Source: Hydractinia symbiolongicarpus (lineage: Eukaryota > Cnidaria > Hydrozoa > Anthoathecata > Hydractiniidae). From it: a DNA stretch of 64,000 bases. The DNA lies in contig NC_079880.1 of assembly GCF_029227915.1 (NCBI RefSeq), positions 7,628,001-7,692,000 of the forward strand. Direction: 5' to 3'. The notes under the pieces are model-generated. The model was not told where the DNA came from and did not search any database. It saw nothing but the letters and a program-made list of their open reading frames with translations. The translations under genes and the position numbers were made by a program. This document shows, in pieces, positions 1-13,285 of this stretch (its first letter is position 1; each line of letters opens with the position of its first letter).

Positions 1-777
1 AATAGCTTATTTGTCTACATTTTTAAATGAAGCGCTACCACAGCGCCCAGTGTAATCGCTAAGTTCTAGCAATCATGTCAAATTAAGACGAATGTTATTT
101 CTTGGAGTCCAACTGGTTCATTTTTCACATTTATAAGGTCAAAGTCCAAAATCAGTTCAAATAAGTCCCACAGTCAATCGTTTTACTGTTAAAAGCGATG
201 CAATCTAGTATTATCTGGAACATATCGCTAAATGCATGTTGGTACGAATATGTGACGCAACCGTTGTACCTCAAACGGACTGATACCGTTAGAAAGTCAA
301 TGAAATGTAGTTTTTGAAACAGTGTCTATGTCTTCAGCGTAAGCTAACGGCTAGGATTCGTCTTACATTAAAAAATGGGTTCTCTATATACATTTCTAAA
401 TAAAGCGCTACCACAGCGACCAGTGTAATCGCTGAGTTTTAGCAATCATGGCAAAGTAAGACGAATGTTATTTTTTGGAGTCCAATTGACTCATTTATCA
501 CATTTATAAGGTCAAAGGGTAAAATTAGTTCAATTAGGTCCCACAGTCAATCATTTCACTGTTAAAAGCGATGCAACCTAGTAATATCAGAAAAATATCG
601 CTAAATACATGTTGGTACGCATATGTTACGCAACTGTTGTACCTAAAACGGACTGATACCGTTAGAAAGTCAATGAAATATAGTTTTTGAAATTGTCTCT
701 ACTTCTTCAGCGCGCGCTAACGGCTAGGAATGGTCTCACAGTAAAAAATAGCGTATTTGTCTACATTTTTAAATGAA

Positions 778-792
778 GCGCTACCACAGCGC
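778..792. other. Hairpin 1 (GCGCT/AGCGC inverted repeat)
   Basis: GCGCT, loop ACCAC, AGCGC forms a perfect 5-bp stem. In copies with AGCGCTC the stem is 6 bp. In copies with ACCAT (for example 25018-25032) it is 6 bp with a CCA loop. This is present in most monomers of the left half and is used here as the monomer anchor. Many right-hand monomers have ACCGC in the second arm, giving one C/C mismatch. Function is unknown. Confidence 0.85.
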
Positions 793-1006
793 CCAGTGTA
801 ATCGCTAAGTTCTAGCAATCATGTCAAATTAAGACGAATGTTATTTCTTGGAGTCCAATTGGCTCATTTTTCACATTTATAAGGTCAAAGTCCAAAATCA
901 GTTCAAATAAGTCCCACAGTCAATCGTTTTAATGCTGAAAGCGATGCAATCTAGTAATATCTGAAACATACCGCTAAATGCATGTTGGTACGAATATGTG
1001 ACGCAA

Positions 1007-1024
1007 CCGTTGTACCTCAAACGG
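1007..1024. other. CCGTT/AACGG inverted repeat
   Basis: CCGTT, loop GTACCTCA, AACGG gives a 5-bp stem in most monomers. It is broken in several subfamilies (CAACAGTTG..AAGCGG, CAACTCTTG..AAACGG). It is therefore less well kept than hairpin 1 and may simply be a chance feature of the founding monomer. Confidence 0.6.
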
Positions 1025-1150
1025 ACTGATACCGTTAAAAAGTCAATGAAATGCAGTTTTTGAAACAGTGTCTATGTCTTCAGCGTAAGCTAACGGCTAG
1101 GAATGGTCCCACAGTAAAAAATAGCTTATTTGTCTACATTTTCAAATAAA

Positions 1151-3350
1151 GTGCTACCACAGCGCCCATTGTAATCGTTGAGTTCAAGCAAATATGTCAA
1201 GTTAAGAAGAATGTTATTTCTTGGAGTCCAAATGTCTCATGTCAAAGTCTAAAATCAGTTCAATTAAGACCCACAGTCAATCGTTTCACTGTTAAAAATG
1301 ATGCAACCTAGTAACATCGGAAAATTATCGCTAAATACATGTTGGTACGAATATGTGACTTAACCGTTGTAACTGAAACGGATTGATACCGCTAGAAAGC
1401 CCATGAAATGCACTTTTTGAAAATGTTTCTATTTCTTTAGCGCGCGCTAACGGCCAGGATTGGTCCCACAGTAAGAAATGACTTATTTATCAGAATTTTT
1501 AAATAAAGCGCTACCACAGCGCCAAGTGTAATCGCAGAGTTCCAGCAATAATGTGAAATTAAGAAGAATGTTGTTTCTTGGAATTCAATTATCTCATTTA
1601 TCACATTTATAAGGTCAAAGTCTAAAATCACTTCAATTAAGTCCCACAATCAATCGTTTCACTGTTAAAAGCGATGCAACCTAGTAATATCAGAAAAACA
1701 TCGCTAAATACATGTTGGTACCAATATGTGATGCAACCGTTGTACCACAAACAGACGGATACTGCTAGAAACTCAGTGAAATGTAGTTTTTGAAACTGTC
1801 TCTATCTCTTCAGCGCGCGCTAACGGCTAACATTGGTCCCACAGTAACGAATGACTTATTTATCTAAACTTTAAAATAAAGCGCAAACACAGCGCCCAGT
1901 GTAATCACTGAGTTCCAGCAATCATGTCTAACTAAGAGGAATTTTACTTCTTGGAGTCCAATTGTCTCATTTATCACATTTATAAGGCCAAAGTCCAAAA
2001 TCAGTTCAAATAAGTCCCACAGTCAATCGTTTCAGTTTTAAAAGCGATGCAACCTACTAATATCAGAAAAATATCACTAAATACATGTTGGTACGAATAT
2101 GTTACGCAAGTGTTGTACCTCAAACGGACTGATACCGTTGGAAAGTCAATGAAATATAGTTTTTGAAACAGTCTCTATTTCCTCAGCGCGCGATAACTGC
2201 TAGGATTGGTCCCACAGTAAAAAATGACTTATTAATCTACATTTTCAAATAAAGTGCTACCACAGCGCCCATTGTAATCGTTGAGTTCAAGCAAATATGT
2301 CAAATTAAGAAGAATGTTATTTCTTGGAGTCCAAATGTCTCATGTCAAAGTCTAAAATCAGTTCAATTAAGACCCACAGTCAATTGTTTCTCTGTTAAAA
2401 GTGATGCAACCTAGTAACATCGGAAAATTATCGCTAAATACATGTTGGTACGAAAATGTGACTTAACTGTTGTAACTCAAACGGATTGATACCGCCAATG
2501 AAATGCACTTTTTGAAAATGTTTCTATTTCTTTAGCGCGCGCTAACGGCTAGGAATTGTCCCACAGTAAGAAATGACTTATTTATCTGAATTTTTTAATA
2601 AAGCGCTACCACAGCGCCCAGTGTAATCGCTGAGTTCCAGCAATAATGTGAAATTAAGAAGAATGTTATTTCTTGGAATTCAATTGTCTCATTTATCATA
2701 TTTATAAGGTCAAAGTCTAAGATCATTTCCAATAAGTCCCACACTCGATCGTTTCGCTGTTAAAAGCGATGCAACCTAGTAATATCAAAAAAATATCGCT
2801 AAGTACATGTTGGTACGAATATGTGACGCAACCGTTGTACCTTAAACGCACAAATACCGTAAGAGACGCAATGAATTGTAATTTTTGAAACTGTCTCTAT
2901 TTCTTCACCGCGCCCTAACGGCTAGGATTTGTCCCACAGTAAAAAATGACTTGTTTATCTAAATTTTTTTATGAAGCTCTACCATAGCGCCCAGTGTAAT
3001 CGCTGTGTTCCAGTAATCATGTCAAATTACAAAGAATGTTATTTTTGGAGTCCAATTGTCTCATTTATCACAATTATAAGGTCAAAATCTAAAATCAGTT
3101 CAATTAAGTCCCACAATCAATCGTTTCACTGTTAAAAGCGATGCAACCCAGTAATATCAGAAAAATATCGCTAAATACATGTTGGTACGAATATGTGATG
3201 CAACCGTTGTACCTCAAACGGACGGATACTGCTAGAAACTCAATGAAATGTAGTTTTTGAAACTGTCTCTATTTCCTCAGCGCGCGATTACGGCTAGGAT
3301 AGGTCCCACAGTAAAAATGATTTATTTATCTAAATTTTTATATGAAGCGC
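1151..3350. repeat. Imperfect 1,103-bp trimer with 357-bp monomers
   Basis: The GTGCTACCACAGCGCCC variant occurs at 1151 and again at 2254, 1,103 bp apart, and the following monomer (CAATAATGTGAAATTAAG) is also repeated. Each unit starts with a 357-bp monomer that lacks 16 bp (TTATCACATTTATAAG), so CTCAT runs straight into GTCAAAG. A third 357-bp copy lies near 4254, in a different context. The third position of the trimer is not conserved, because an extra monomer is inserted near 2970-3340. Confidence 0.7.
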
Positions 3351-5267
3351 TACCATAGCGCCCAGTGTAATCGCTGAGTTCCAGTAATCATGTCTAACTA
3401 AGAGGAATTTTACTTCTTGGAGTCCAATTGTCTCATTTATCACATTTATCAGATCAAAGTCCAAAATCAGTTCAAATAAGTCCCACAGTCAATCGTTCCA
3501 CTGTTACAAGCGATGCAACCTAGTAGTATCAGAAAAATATCGCTAAATACATGTTGGTACGAATATGTTACGCAAGTGTTGTAACTCAAAGGGACTGATA
3601 CCGTTAGAAACTCAATGAAATGTAGTTTTTGAAACTGTCTCTACTTCTTCAGCGCGTGCTAACGGCTAGGATTGGTCCCGCAGTTAAAAATAGTTTATTT
3701 ATCTACATATTTATATGAAGCGCTAGCAAAGCGCTCAGTGTAATCAGTAAGTTCTAGCAATCATGTCAAAGTAAGACGAATGTTATTTCTTGGAGTCCAT
3801 TTGGCTCATTTTTCACATTTATAACGTCAAAGTCCAAAATCGGCTCAATTAAGTCCCACATACAATCGTTTCACTGTTGTGTCATTTATCACATTTATAA
3901 GGTCAAAGTCTAAAATCAGTTCAATTAAGTCCCACAGTCAATCGTTTCACTGTTAAAAGCGATGCAACCTAGTAGTATCAGAAAAATATCGCTAAATACA
4001 TGTTGGTACGAATATGTTACGCAAGTGTTGTAACTCAAAGGGACTGATACCGTTAGAAAGTCAATGAAATATAGTTTTTGAAGCTGTCTCCCTTTCCTCA
4101 GCGCGCGATAACGGCTAGGATAGGTCCCACAGTAAAAATGATATATTTATCTAAATTTTTATATGAAGCGCTACTACAGCGCCCAGTGTAATCGCTGAGT
4201 TCCAGCAAATATGTCAAATTAAGAAGAATGTTATTTCTTGGAGTCCAAATGTCTCATGTCAAAGTCTAAAATCAGTTCAATTAAGACACACAGTCAATTG
4301 TTTCACTGTTAAAAGTGATGCAACCTAGTAACATCGAAAAATTATCGCTAAATACATGTTGGTACGAACATGAGACGCAACCGTTGTAACTCAAACGGAT
4401 TTATACCGCTAGAAAGCCAATGAAATGCACTTTTTGAAAATGTTTCTATTTTTTTAGCGCGCTAACGGCTAGGAATTGTCCCACAGTATAAAATAGAATA
4501 CTTATCTCCATTTTTAAATGCAGTGCTACCACAGCACTCAGTGTAATCGCAAAGTTCTGGCAATCATGTCAAAGTAAGACGAATGTTATTTCTTGGAGTC
4601 CAATTGGCTCATTTTTCACATTTATCAGGTCAAAGTCCTAAATCAGTTCAAAAAAGTCCCACAACCTATCGTTCTACTTTTAAAAGCGATGCAACCTAGT
4701 AATATCTGAAACATATCGCTAAATGCATGTTGGTACGAAAATGTGACGCAACCCTTGTACCTCAAACGGACTGATACCGCTAGAAATTCAATGAAATATA
4801 GTTTTCGAAACAGTGTCTATTTCTTCAGCGCGCGCAAACGGCTACGATTGGACCCACAGTACAAAAAGACTTATTTATCTAAATGCTTAACAAAAGCGCT
4901 ACCACAGCGCTCAGTGTAATCGCTAAGTTCTAGCAATCATGTCAAAGTAAGACGATTGTTATTTCTTGGAGTCCATTTGGCTCATTTTTCACATTTATAA
5001 CATCAAAGTCCAAAATCGGTTTAATTAAGTCCCACAATCAATCGTTTCACTGTTAAAAGCGATGCAACTTAGTAATATTAGAAAATTATCGCTAAATACA
5101 TATTGGTACGAATATGTGACGCAACCGTTGTAACTCAAAGGAACTGATACCGTTAGAAACTCAATGAAATGTAGTTTTTGAAACTGTTCCTTCTTCTTCA
5201 GCCTGCGCTAACGGCTAGGATTGGTCCCACAGTACAAAATGACTTATTTATCTAAATGTTTAAATAA
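3351..5267. repeat. Mixed diverged monomers
   Basis: Single monomers of several subfamilies with no clear higher-order period. The stretch includes one 448-bp monomer (3719-4166), a 357-bp variant near 4254, and a monomer at about 4522 in which both arms of hairpin 1 have changed (AGTGCT/AGCACT). The monomer with AAATGCTTAA at 4881 belongs to a type that recurs at 7492 and 9507. Nothing other than satellite sequence is seen. Confidence 0.8.
3719..4166. repeat. 448-bp long monomer with internal duplication
   Basis: After the first TCAATCG-type block the sequence reads CACTGTTG and then returns to TGTCATTTATCAC, so about 75 bp covering the CACATTTATAAGGTCAAAG to CACTGTT segment are present twice. 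The junction is at 3877-3882. The same junction occurs at 8037, 8858 and 10052, giving 449-bp monomers at 7879-8327, 8700-9148 and 9894-10342. The two halves differ at several positions (CAAAATCGG against TAAAATCAG), so the duplication joined two diverged monomers rather than copying one. Confidence 0.85.
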
Positions 5268-8200
5268 AGCGCTGCGACAGCGCCCAGTGTAATTGCTCAC
5301 TTCCGGCAATCAATTCAATTTAAGAATAACGTTATTTCTTGGAGTCTAGTTGTCTCATTTATCACATCTATAAGGTCACAGTCCAAAATCAGTTCAATTA
5401 AGTCCCACAGTCAATCGTTTCACTGTTAAAAGCGATGCAACCTAGTAATACTAGAAAAATATCGCTAAATAAATATTGGTACGAATATGTGACGCAACTG
5501 TTGCAACTCAAAGGGACTGATAGCGTTAGAAACTCAATGAAATGTAGTTTTTGAAACTGCTCCTATTTCTTCAGCCCGCGCTAACGGGTAGGATTGGTCC
5601 CACATTAAAAAATAGCTTATTTATCTACATATTTATATGAAGCGCTAGCACAGCGCTCAGTGTAATCGCTAAGTTCTAGCAATCATGTCAAAGTAAGACG
5701 ATTGTTGTTTCTTGGAGTCCATTTGGATCATTTTTCACATTTATTACGTCAAAGTCCAAAATCGGTTCAATTAAGTCCCACAATCAATCGTTTCACTGTT
5801 AAAAGCGATGCAACCTAGTAATATTAGAAAATTATCGCTAAATACATATTGGTACGAATATGTGACGCAACCGTTGTAACTCAAAGGGACTGATACCGTT
5901 AGAAACTCAATGAAATGTAGTTTTTGAAACTGCTCCTATTTCTTCAGCCCGCGCTAACGGGTAGGATTGGTCCCACATTAAAAAATAGCTTATTTATCTA
6001 CATATTTATATGAAGCGCTAGCACAGCGCTCAGTGTAATCGCTAAGTTCTAGCAATCATGTCAAAATAAGACGATTGTTATTTCTTGGAGTCCAATTGGC
6101 TCATTTTTCACATTTATAACGTCAAAGTCCACAATCGGTTTAATTAAGTCCCACAGTCAATCGTTTTACTGTTAAAAGCGATGCAATCTAGTAATGTCTG
6201 AAACATATCGCTAAATGCATGTTGGTACGAATATGTGACGATACCGTTGTACCTTAAACGGACTGATACCGTTAGAAAGTCAATGAAATGTAGTTTTTGA
6301 AGCAGTGTCTATGTCTTCAGCGTAAGCAAACGGCTAGGATTGGTCCTACATTGAAAAGTGGGTTCTTTATATACATTTTTGAATAAAGCGCTACCGCTGC
6401 CATAAGTGTAATCGCTGAGTTTTAAAAATCATGGCAAATTAAGACGGATGTTATTTCTTGGAGTCCAATTCACTCATTTATCGCATTTATTAGGTCAAGG
6501 TCTAAAATTAGTTCAATTGGGTCCCACAGTCAATCATTTTACTGTTAAAAGCGATACAACCTAGTAATATAACAAACATATCGCTCAATACATGTTGGTA
6601 CAAATATGTGACGCAATCGTTGTAACTCAAATGGACTAATACCGTTAGAAACTCAATGAAATGTAGTTTTTGAAACTGTCTCGATTTCTTCAGCGCGCGC
6701 AAAATGATAGGGTTGGTCCCACAGTAAAAAATGACTTTATCATCTAAATTTTTAAACGTAAAGCTGCCACTGCGCCCAGTGTAACCGCTGAGTTTCAGCA
6801 ATCAAGTCAAATTACGAAGAATGTTATATCTTGTAGTCCAATTGTCTCATTTTTCACATTCATAAGGTCAAAGTTCAAAATCGTTTGAATTAAATCCAAC
6901 AGTCAATCGCTTCACTGTTAAAAGCAATGCAACCTAGTAATATCAGAAAAATATCGCTAAATAGATGTTGGTACGAAAATGTTACGCAACTGTTGTACCT
7001 TAAACGGACTGATACCGTTAGAAAGTCAATGAAATGTAGTTTTTGAAACTGTCTCTACTTCTTCAGCGCGCGCTAGCGGCTAGGATTGGTCCCGCAGTAA
7101 AACATAGTTTATTTATCTACATATTTATATGAAGCGCTATCACAGCGCTCAGTGTAATCAGTAAGTTCTAGCAATCATGTCAAAGTAAGACGAATGTTAT
7201 TTCTTGGAGTCCAATTGGCTCATTTTTCACATTTATCAGGTCAAAGTCCAAAATCAGTTCAAATAAGTCCCACAACCTATCGTTTTACTTTTAAAAGCGA
7301 TGCAACCTAGTAATATCTGAAACATATCGCTAAATGCATGTTGGTACGAATATGTGACGCAACCCTTGTACCTCAAACGGACTGATACCGCTAGAAATTC
7401 AATGAAATATAGTTTTTGAAACAGTGTCTATTTCTTCAGCGCGCGCAAACGGCTACGATTGGAGCCACAGTACAAAAAGACTTATTTATCTAAATGCTTA
7501 ACAAAAGCGCTACCACAGCGCCCAGTGTAATCGCTAAGTTCTGGCAATCATGTCAAAGTAAGACGAAAGTTATTTCTTGGAGTCCAATTGGCTCATTTTT
7601 CACATTCATAAGGTCAAAGTTCAAAATCGTTTGAATTAAATCCCACAGTCAATCGCTTCACTGTTAAAAGCAATGCAACCTAGTAATATCAGAAAAATAT
7701 CGCTAAATAGATGTTGGTACGAAAATGTTACGCAACTGTTGTACCTTAAACGGACTGATACCGTTAGAAAGTCAATGAAATGTAGTTTTTGAAACTGTCT
7801 CTACTTCTTCAGCGCGCGCTAGCGGCTAGGATTGGTCCCGCAGTAAAACATAGTTTATTTATCTACATATTTATATGAAGCGCTATCACAGCACTCAGTG
7901 TAATCAGTAAGTTCTAGCAATCATGTCAAAGTAAGACGAATGTTATTTCTTGGAGTCCAATTGGCTCATTTTTCACATTTATAACGTCAAAGTCCAAAAT
8001 CGGTTCAATTAAGTGCCACATACAATCGTTTCACTGTTGTGTCATTTATCACATTTATAAGGTCAAAGTCTAAAATCAGTTCAATTAAGTCCCACAGTCA
8101 ATCGTTTCACTGTTAAAAGCGATGCAACCTAGTAATATTAGAAAAATATCGCTAAATACGTATTAGTACGAATATGTGACGCAACCGTTGTAACTCAAAG

Positions 8201-10342
8201 GGACTGATACTGTTAGAAACTCAATGAAATGTAGTTTTTGAAACTGTTCCTATTTCTTTAGCCCGCGCTAACGGCTAGGATTGATCCCACAGTACAAAAA
8301 GACTTGTTTTTCTAAATGTTTAAAGAAAGCGCTGCAACAGTGCCAATGTAATTGCTCACTTCCGGCAATCATTTCAAATTAAGAAGAACGTTATTTCTTG
8401 GAGTCCAGTTGTCTCATTTATCACATCTATAAGGTCAAAATCTAAAATCAGTTCAATTAAGTCACACAGTCAATTGTTTCACTGTTAAAAACGATGAAAG
8501 CCAGTAATATTAGAATAATATCGCTAAATACATATTGGTACGATTATGTGACGCAACCGTTGTAACTCAAAGGGACTGATACCGTTAGAAACTCAATGAA
8601 ATGTACTTTTTGAAACTGTTTCTATTTCTTCAGCGCGCACTAACGGCTAGGATTGGTCCCACAGTAAAAAATAGCTTATTTATCTACATTTTTAAATGAA
8701 GCGCTACCACAGCGCTCATTGTAATCGCTAAGTTCTAGCAATCATGTCAAAGTAAGACGAATGTTATTTCTAGGAGTCCAATTGGCTCATTTTTCACATT
8801 CATAAGGTCAAAGTCCAAAATCGGTTCAATTAAGTCCCACATTCAATCGTTTCACTGTTGTGTCATTTATCACATTTACAAGGTCAAAGTCTAAAATCAG
8901 TTCAATTAAGTCCCACAGTCAATTGTTTCTCTGTTAAAAGCGATTCAACCTAGTAGTATCAGAGAAATATCGCTAAACACATATTGGTACGGTTATGTTA
9001 CGCAACTGTTGTAACTCAAAGGGACTGATACCGTTAGAAACTCAATGAAATGTAGTTTTTGAGACTGTCTCTATTTCTTCAGTGCGCTCTAACGACTACG
9101 ACTGGTCCCACAGCACAAAATGACTTATCTATCTAAATTTTTAAATAAAGCGCTACCACAGCGCTCAGTGTAATTGCTTAGTTCTAGGAATCATTTCAAG
9201 TTTAGAAAAACGTTACTTCTTGGAGACCAGTTGTCTCATTTATCACATTTATAAGTTCAAAGTCTAAAATCAGTTCAATTAAGACCCACAGTCAATCGTC
9301 TCACTGTTAAAAGCGATGCAACCTAGTATCATCGGAAAATATCGCTAAATACATATTGATACGAATATGTAACGCAACCGTTGTAACTCAAAGGGACTGA
9401 TACCGCTAGAAATTCAATGAAATATAGTTTTTTATACAGTGTCTATTTCTTCAGCGCGCGCAAACGGCTACAATTGGACCCACAGTACAAAAAGACTTAT
9501 TTATCTAAATGCTTAACACAAGCGCTACCACAGCGCCCAGTGTAATCGCTAAGTTCTAGCAATCATGTCAAAGTAAGACGAATGTTATTTCTTGGAGTCA
9601 AATTGGCTCATTTTTCACATTCATAAGGTCAAAGTTCAAAATCGTTTGAATTAAGTCCCACAGTCAATCGCTTCACTGTTAAAAGCAATGCAACCTAGTA
9701 ATATCAGAAAAATATCGCTAAATAGATGTTGGTACGAAAATATTACGCAACTGTTGTACCTCAAACGGACTGATACCGTTAGAAAGTCAATGAAATGTAG
9801 TTTTTGAAACTGTCTCTACTTCTTCAGCGCGCGCTAACGGCTAGGATTGGTTTCGCAGTAAAAAATAGTTTATTTATCTACATATTTATATGAAACGCTA
9901 GCACAGCGCTCAGTGTAATCAGTAAGTTCTAGCAATCATGTCAAAGTAAGACGAATTTTATTTCTTGGAGTCCATTTGGCTCATTTTTCACATTTATAAC
10001 GTCAAAGTCCAAAATCGGTTCAATTAAGTCCCACATACAATCGTTTCACTGTTGTGTCATTTATCACATTTATAAGGTCAAAGTCTAAAATCAGTTCAAT
10101 TAAGTCCCACAGTTAACCGTTTCACTGTTAAAAGCGATGCAACCTAGTAATACTAGAAAAATATCGCTAAATACATATTGGTACGAATATGTGACGCAAC
10201 CGTTGCAACACAAAGAGACTGATACCGTTAGAAACTCAATGAAATGTAGTTTTTGAAACTGTTCCTTCTTCTTCAGCCTGTGCTAACGGCTGGGATTGGT
10301 CCCACAGTACAAAATGACTTATTTATCTAAATGTTTAAATAA
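5268..10342. repeat. Mixed monomers with 746-bp and 2,015-bp repeats
   Basis: Three levels of repetition are visible. A segment around 5571 (TCAGCCCGCGCTAACGGGTA) is repeated 373 bp later at 5944. A two-monomer unit repeats with a 746-bp shift (CCCGCAGTAAAACATAG at 7091 and 7837). A longer segment from about 7490 recurs 2,015 bp later from about 9505, and its 449-bp monomer junctions (8037 and 10052) keep the same offset. The 2,015-bp spacing equals five monomers plus two 75-bp internal duplications. No gene or unique sequence interrupts the array. Confidence 0.8.
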
Positions 10343-10599
10343 AGCGCTGCGACAGCGCCCAGTGTAATTGCTCACTTCCGGCAATCAATTCAAATTAAGA
10401 AGAACGTTATTTCTTGGAGTCCAATTGACTCATTTTTCACATTTATAACGGCAAAGTCCACAATCGGTTTAATTAAGTCATACAGTCAATCGTTTCACTG
10501 TTAAAAGCGATGCAACCAAGTAATAACAGAAGCATATCGCTAAATACATGTTGGTGCTAATATGTGACGCAACAGTTGTACCTCGAACGGACTGATACC

Positions 10600-12480
10600 G
10601 TTAGAAACTCATTGAAATGTAGTTTTTGAAACTGTCTCTATTTCTTCAGCACGAGCTAAGGGCTAGGATTGGTTCCACGGTTTAAAATGACTTATTTATC
10701 TACATTCTTTGATAAAGCGCTTTCACAGCGCCCAGTGTAATCGTTGAGTTCAAGCAATCATGTCAAATTAAGAAGAATGTTACTTCTTGGAGTCCAATTG
10801 TCTCATTTATCACATTTATAAGTTCAAAGTCTAAAATCAGTTCAATTAAGACCCACAGTCAATCGTTTCACTGTTAAAAGCGTTTCAACCTAGTTTCATC
10901 GGAAAAATATCGCTATATACATATTGGTACGAGTATGGGACGCAACCGTTGTAACTCAAAGGGACTGATACCGTTAGATACTCAATGAAATGAAGTTTTT
11001 GAAACTGTTCCTATTTCTTCAGCCCGCGCTAACGGCTAGGATTGGTCCCACAGTAAAAAATAGCTTATTTATCTACATTATTAAATGAAGCGCTACCACA
11101 GCGCTCAGTGTAATCCCAGAGTTACAGCAATCATGTCAAATTAAGAGGAATGTTATTTCTTGGTGTTCAATTCGCTCATTTATCACAGTTATAAGGTCAA
11201 AGTCCAAAATCAGTTCAATTAAGACCCACAGTCAATCGTTTCACTGTTGTAACTCAAACGGACTGATACCGTTATATAGTCAATATAATGCAGTTTTTAA
11301 AACTGTCTCTATTTCTTCAGCGCGAGCTAACGACAAGGATTGGTACCACGGTAAAAAAATGACTAATTTAATAAGTTTTTTGAATGAAGCGCTTACACAG
11401 TGCCCAGTGTAATTGTTGAGTTCCAGCAACCATGTCAAATTAAGTAGAATTTTATTTCTTGGAGTTCCATTTTCTCTTTTCTCACATTCATAAGATCAAA
11501 GTCCAAGGCAGTTCAATTAAGTGCCACAGTCAATCGTTTCACTGTTAGAAGTGATGCAACCTAGTAATACCAGAAAGATATCGCTAAATACATGTTTGTA
11601 CGAATATGTGACGCAACCGTTGTACTTCAAGCGGACGGATACCGTTAGAAACTCATTGAAATGTAGTTTTTGAAACTGTCTCTATTTCTTCAGCACGAGC
11701 TAAGGGCTAGGATTGGTTCCACGGTTTAAAATGACTTATTTATCTACATTTTTTAATAAAGCGCTTTCACAGCGCCCAGTGTAATCGTTGAGTTCAAGCA
11801 ATCATGTCAAATTAAGAAGAATGTTACTTCTTGAACTCCAATTGTCTCATTTATCACATTTATAAGTTCAAAGTCTAAAATCAGTTCAATTAAGACCCAC
11901 AGTCAATCGTTTCACTGTTAAAAGCGATTCAACCTAGTTTCATCGGAAAAATATCGCTATATACATATTGTTACAAATATGGGACGCAACCGTTGTAACT
12001 CAAAGGGACTGATACCGTTAGATACTCAATGAAATATAGTTTTTGAAACTGTTCCTATTTCTTCAGCCCGCGCTAACGGCTAGGATTGGTCCCACAGTAA
12101 AAAATAGCTTATTTATCTACATTATTAAATGAAGCGCTACCACAGCGCTCAGTGTAATCCCAGAGTTACAGCAATCATGTCAAATTAAGAAGAATGTTAT
12201 TTCTTGGTGTTCAATTCGCTCATTTATCACAGTTATAAGGTCAAAGTCCAAAATCAGTTCAATTAAGACCCACAGTCAATCGTTTCACTGTTGTAACTCA
12301 AACGGACTGATACCGTTAGATTGTCAATATAATGCAGTTTTTGAAACTGTCTCTATTTTTTCAGCGCGAGCTAACGACAAGGATTGGTACCACGGTAAAA
12401 AAATGACTTATTTATTAAAATTTTTGAATGAAGCGCTTCCACAGTGCCCAGTGTAATCGTTGAGTTCCAGCAACCATGTC
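10600..12480. repeat. 1,044-bp trimer higher-order repeat, two copies
   Basis: Anchor positions 10716, 11089 and 11388 repeat at 11760, 12133 and 12432, each shifted by exactly 1,044 bp. The unit is 373 + 299 + 372 bp. The 299-bp member (11089-11387 and 12133-12431) has lost about 74 bp: CGTTTCACTGTT joins directly to GTAACTCAAACGG at 11241 and 12285, removing half of hairpin 2 and the TACATGTTGG block. Copies are very similar, with scattered substitutions. A relative of the first monomer extends left to 10343. Confidence 0.88.
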
Positions 12481-13270
12481 AAAGTAAGTAGAATATTATT
12501 ACTTGGAGTGCAATTGTCTCATTGATGACCTTTATCAGGTCAAGGTCTAAAATCAATTCAATTAAGTCCCACAGTCAATCGTTTTACTGTTAATAGCGAT
12601 GCAACCTTGTAATAACAGAAACATATCGCTAAATACATGTTGGTACTAATATGTGACGCTACAGTTGTAACTCAAACAGATTGATACCGCTAGAACGTCA
12701 ATGAAATGCACTTTTTAAAAATGTCTCTATTTCTTCAGTGCGCGCAAACAGCTAGGATTGGTCCAACAGTAAAAAATTACTGATTTATTTAAATATTTAA
12801 ATGAAGCGCTACCACACCGCACAGTGTAATCGCTGAGTTCCAGCAATCAGGTCAAATTAAGAAGAATGTTTTTATTGGAGTCCAATTGTCTCATTGATGA
12901 CCTTTATAAGGTCAAAGTCTAAAATCAGTTCAATTAAGTCCCACAGTTAATCGTTTTACTGTTAAAAGGGATGCAGCCTAGTGACATCGGAAAAATATCG
13001 CTAAATACTTGTTGGTACGAATATGTCACGCAACTGTTGTAACTCAAACGGATTGATACCGCTAGAACTTCAATGAAATGCACTTTTTTAAAATGTCTCT
13101 ATTTCTTTAGCACGCGCAAACAGCTAGGATTGGTGCAACAGTAAAAAAAGACTGATTTATCTAAATTTTTAAATGTGGCGCTACCACACCGCACAGTGTA
13201 ATGGCTGAGTTCCAGCAATCAGGTCAAATAAAGAAGAATGTTTTTCTTGGAGTCCAATTGTCTCATTGAT

Positions 13271-13285
13271 GACCTTTATAAGGTC
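13271..13285. other. GACCTT/AAGGTC hairpin of one subfamily
   Basis: GACCTT, loop TAT, AAGGTC forms a perfect 6-bp stem. It is found in monomers that read CATTGATGACCTTTATAAGG, and at 14128-14143 the loop has one extra base. Monomers with CATTTATCACATTTATAAGG lack it, and those with GACCTGTATAACGTC pair only at the outer three bases. Confidence 0.8.

Larger units (their letters stand above)
1..1150. repeat. Diverged 373-bp monomers at the left edge
   Basis: Three full-length monomers plus an edge fragment. The monomers beginning near 1 and near 747 are close relatives, both sharing the AGCGTAAGCTAACGG variant, and they are separated by a different subfamily member with GGGTTCTCTATATAC at about 377. 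A close relative of that middle monomer recurs near 6360, 5,983 bp (16 monomers) away. No gene is present. Confidence 0.85.

Noticed and set aside
1437-6801. Minus-strand open frames of 70 codons (1437-1649) and 97 codons (6508-6801), including a hydrophobic stretch
   Set aside because: They are chance openings in diverged monomers. The hydrophobic stretch comes from A/T-rich codons, and neighbouring monomers interrupt the frame.
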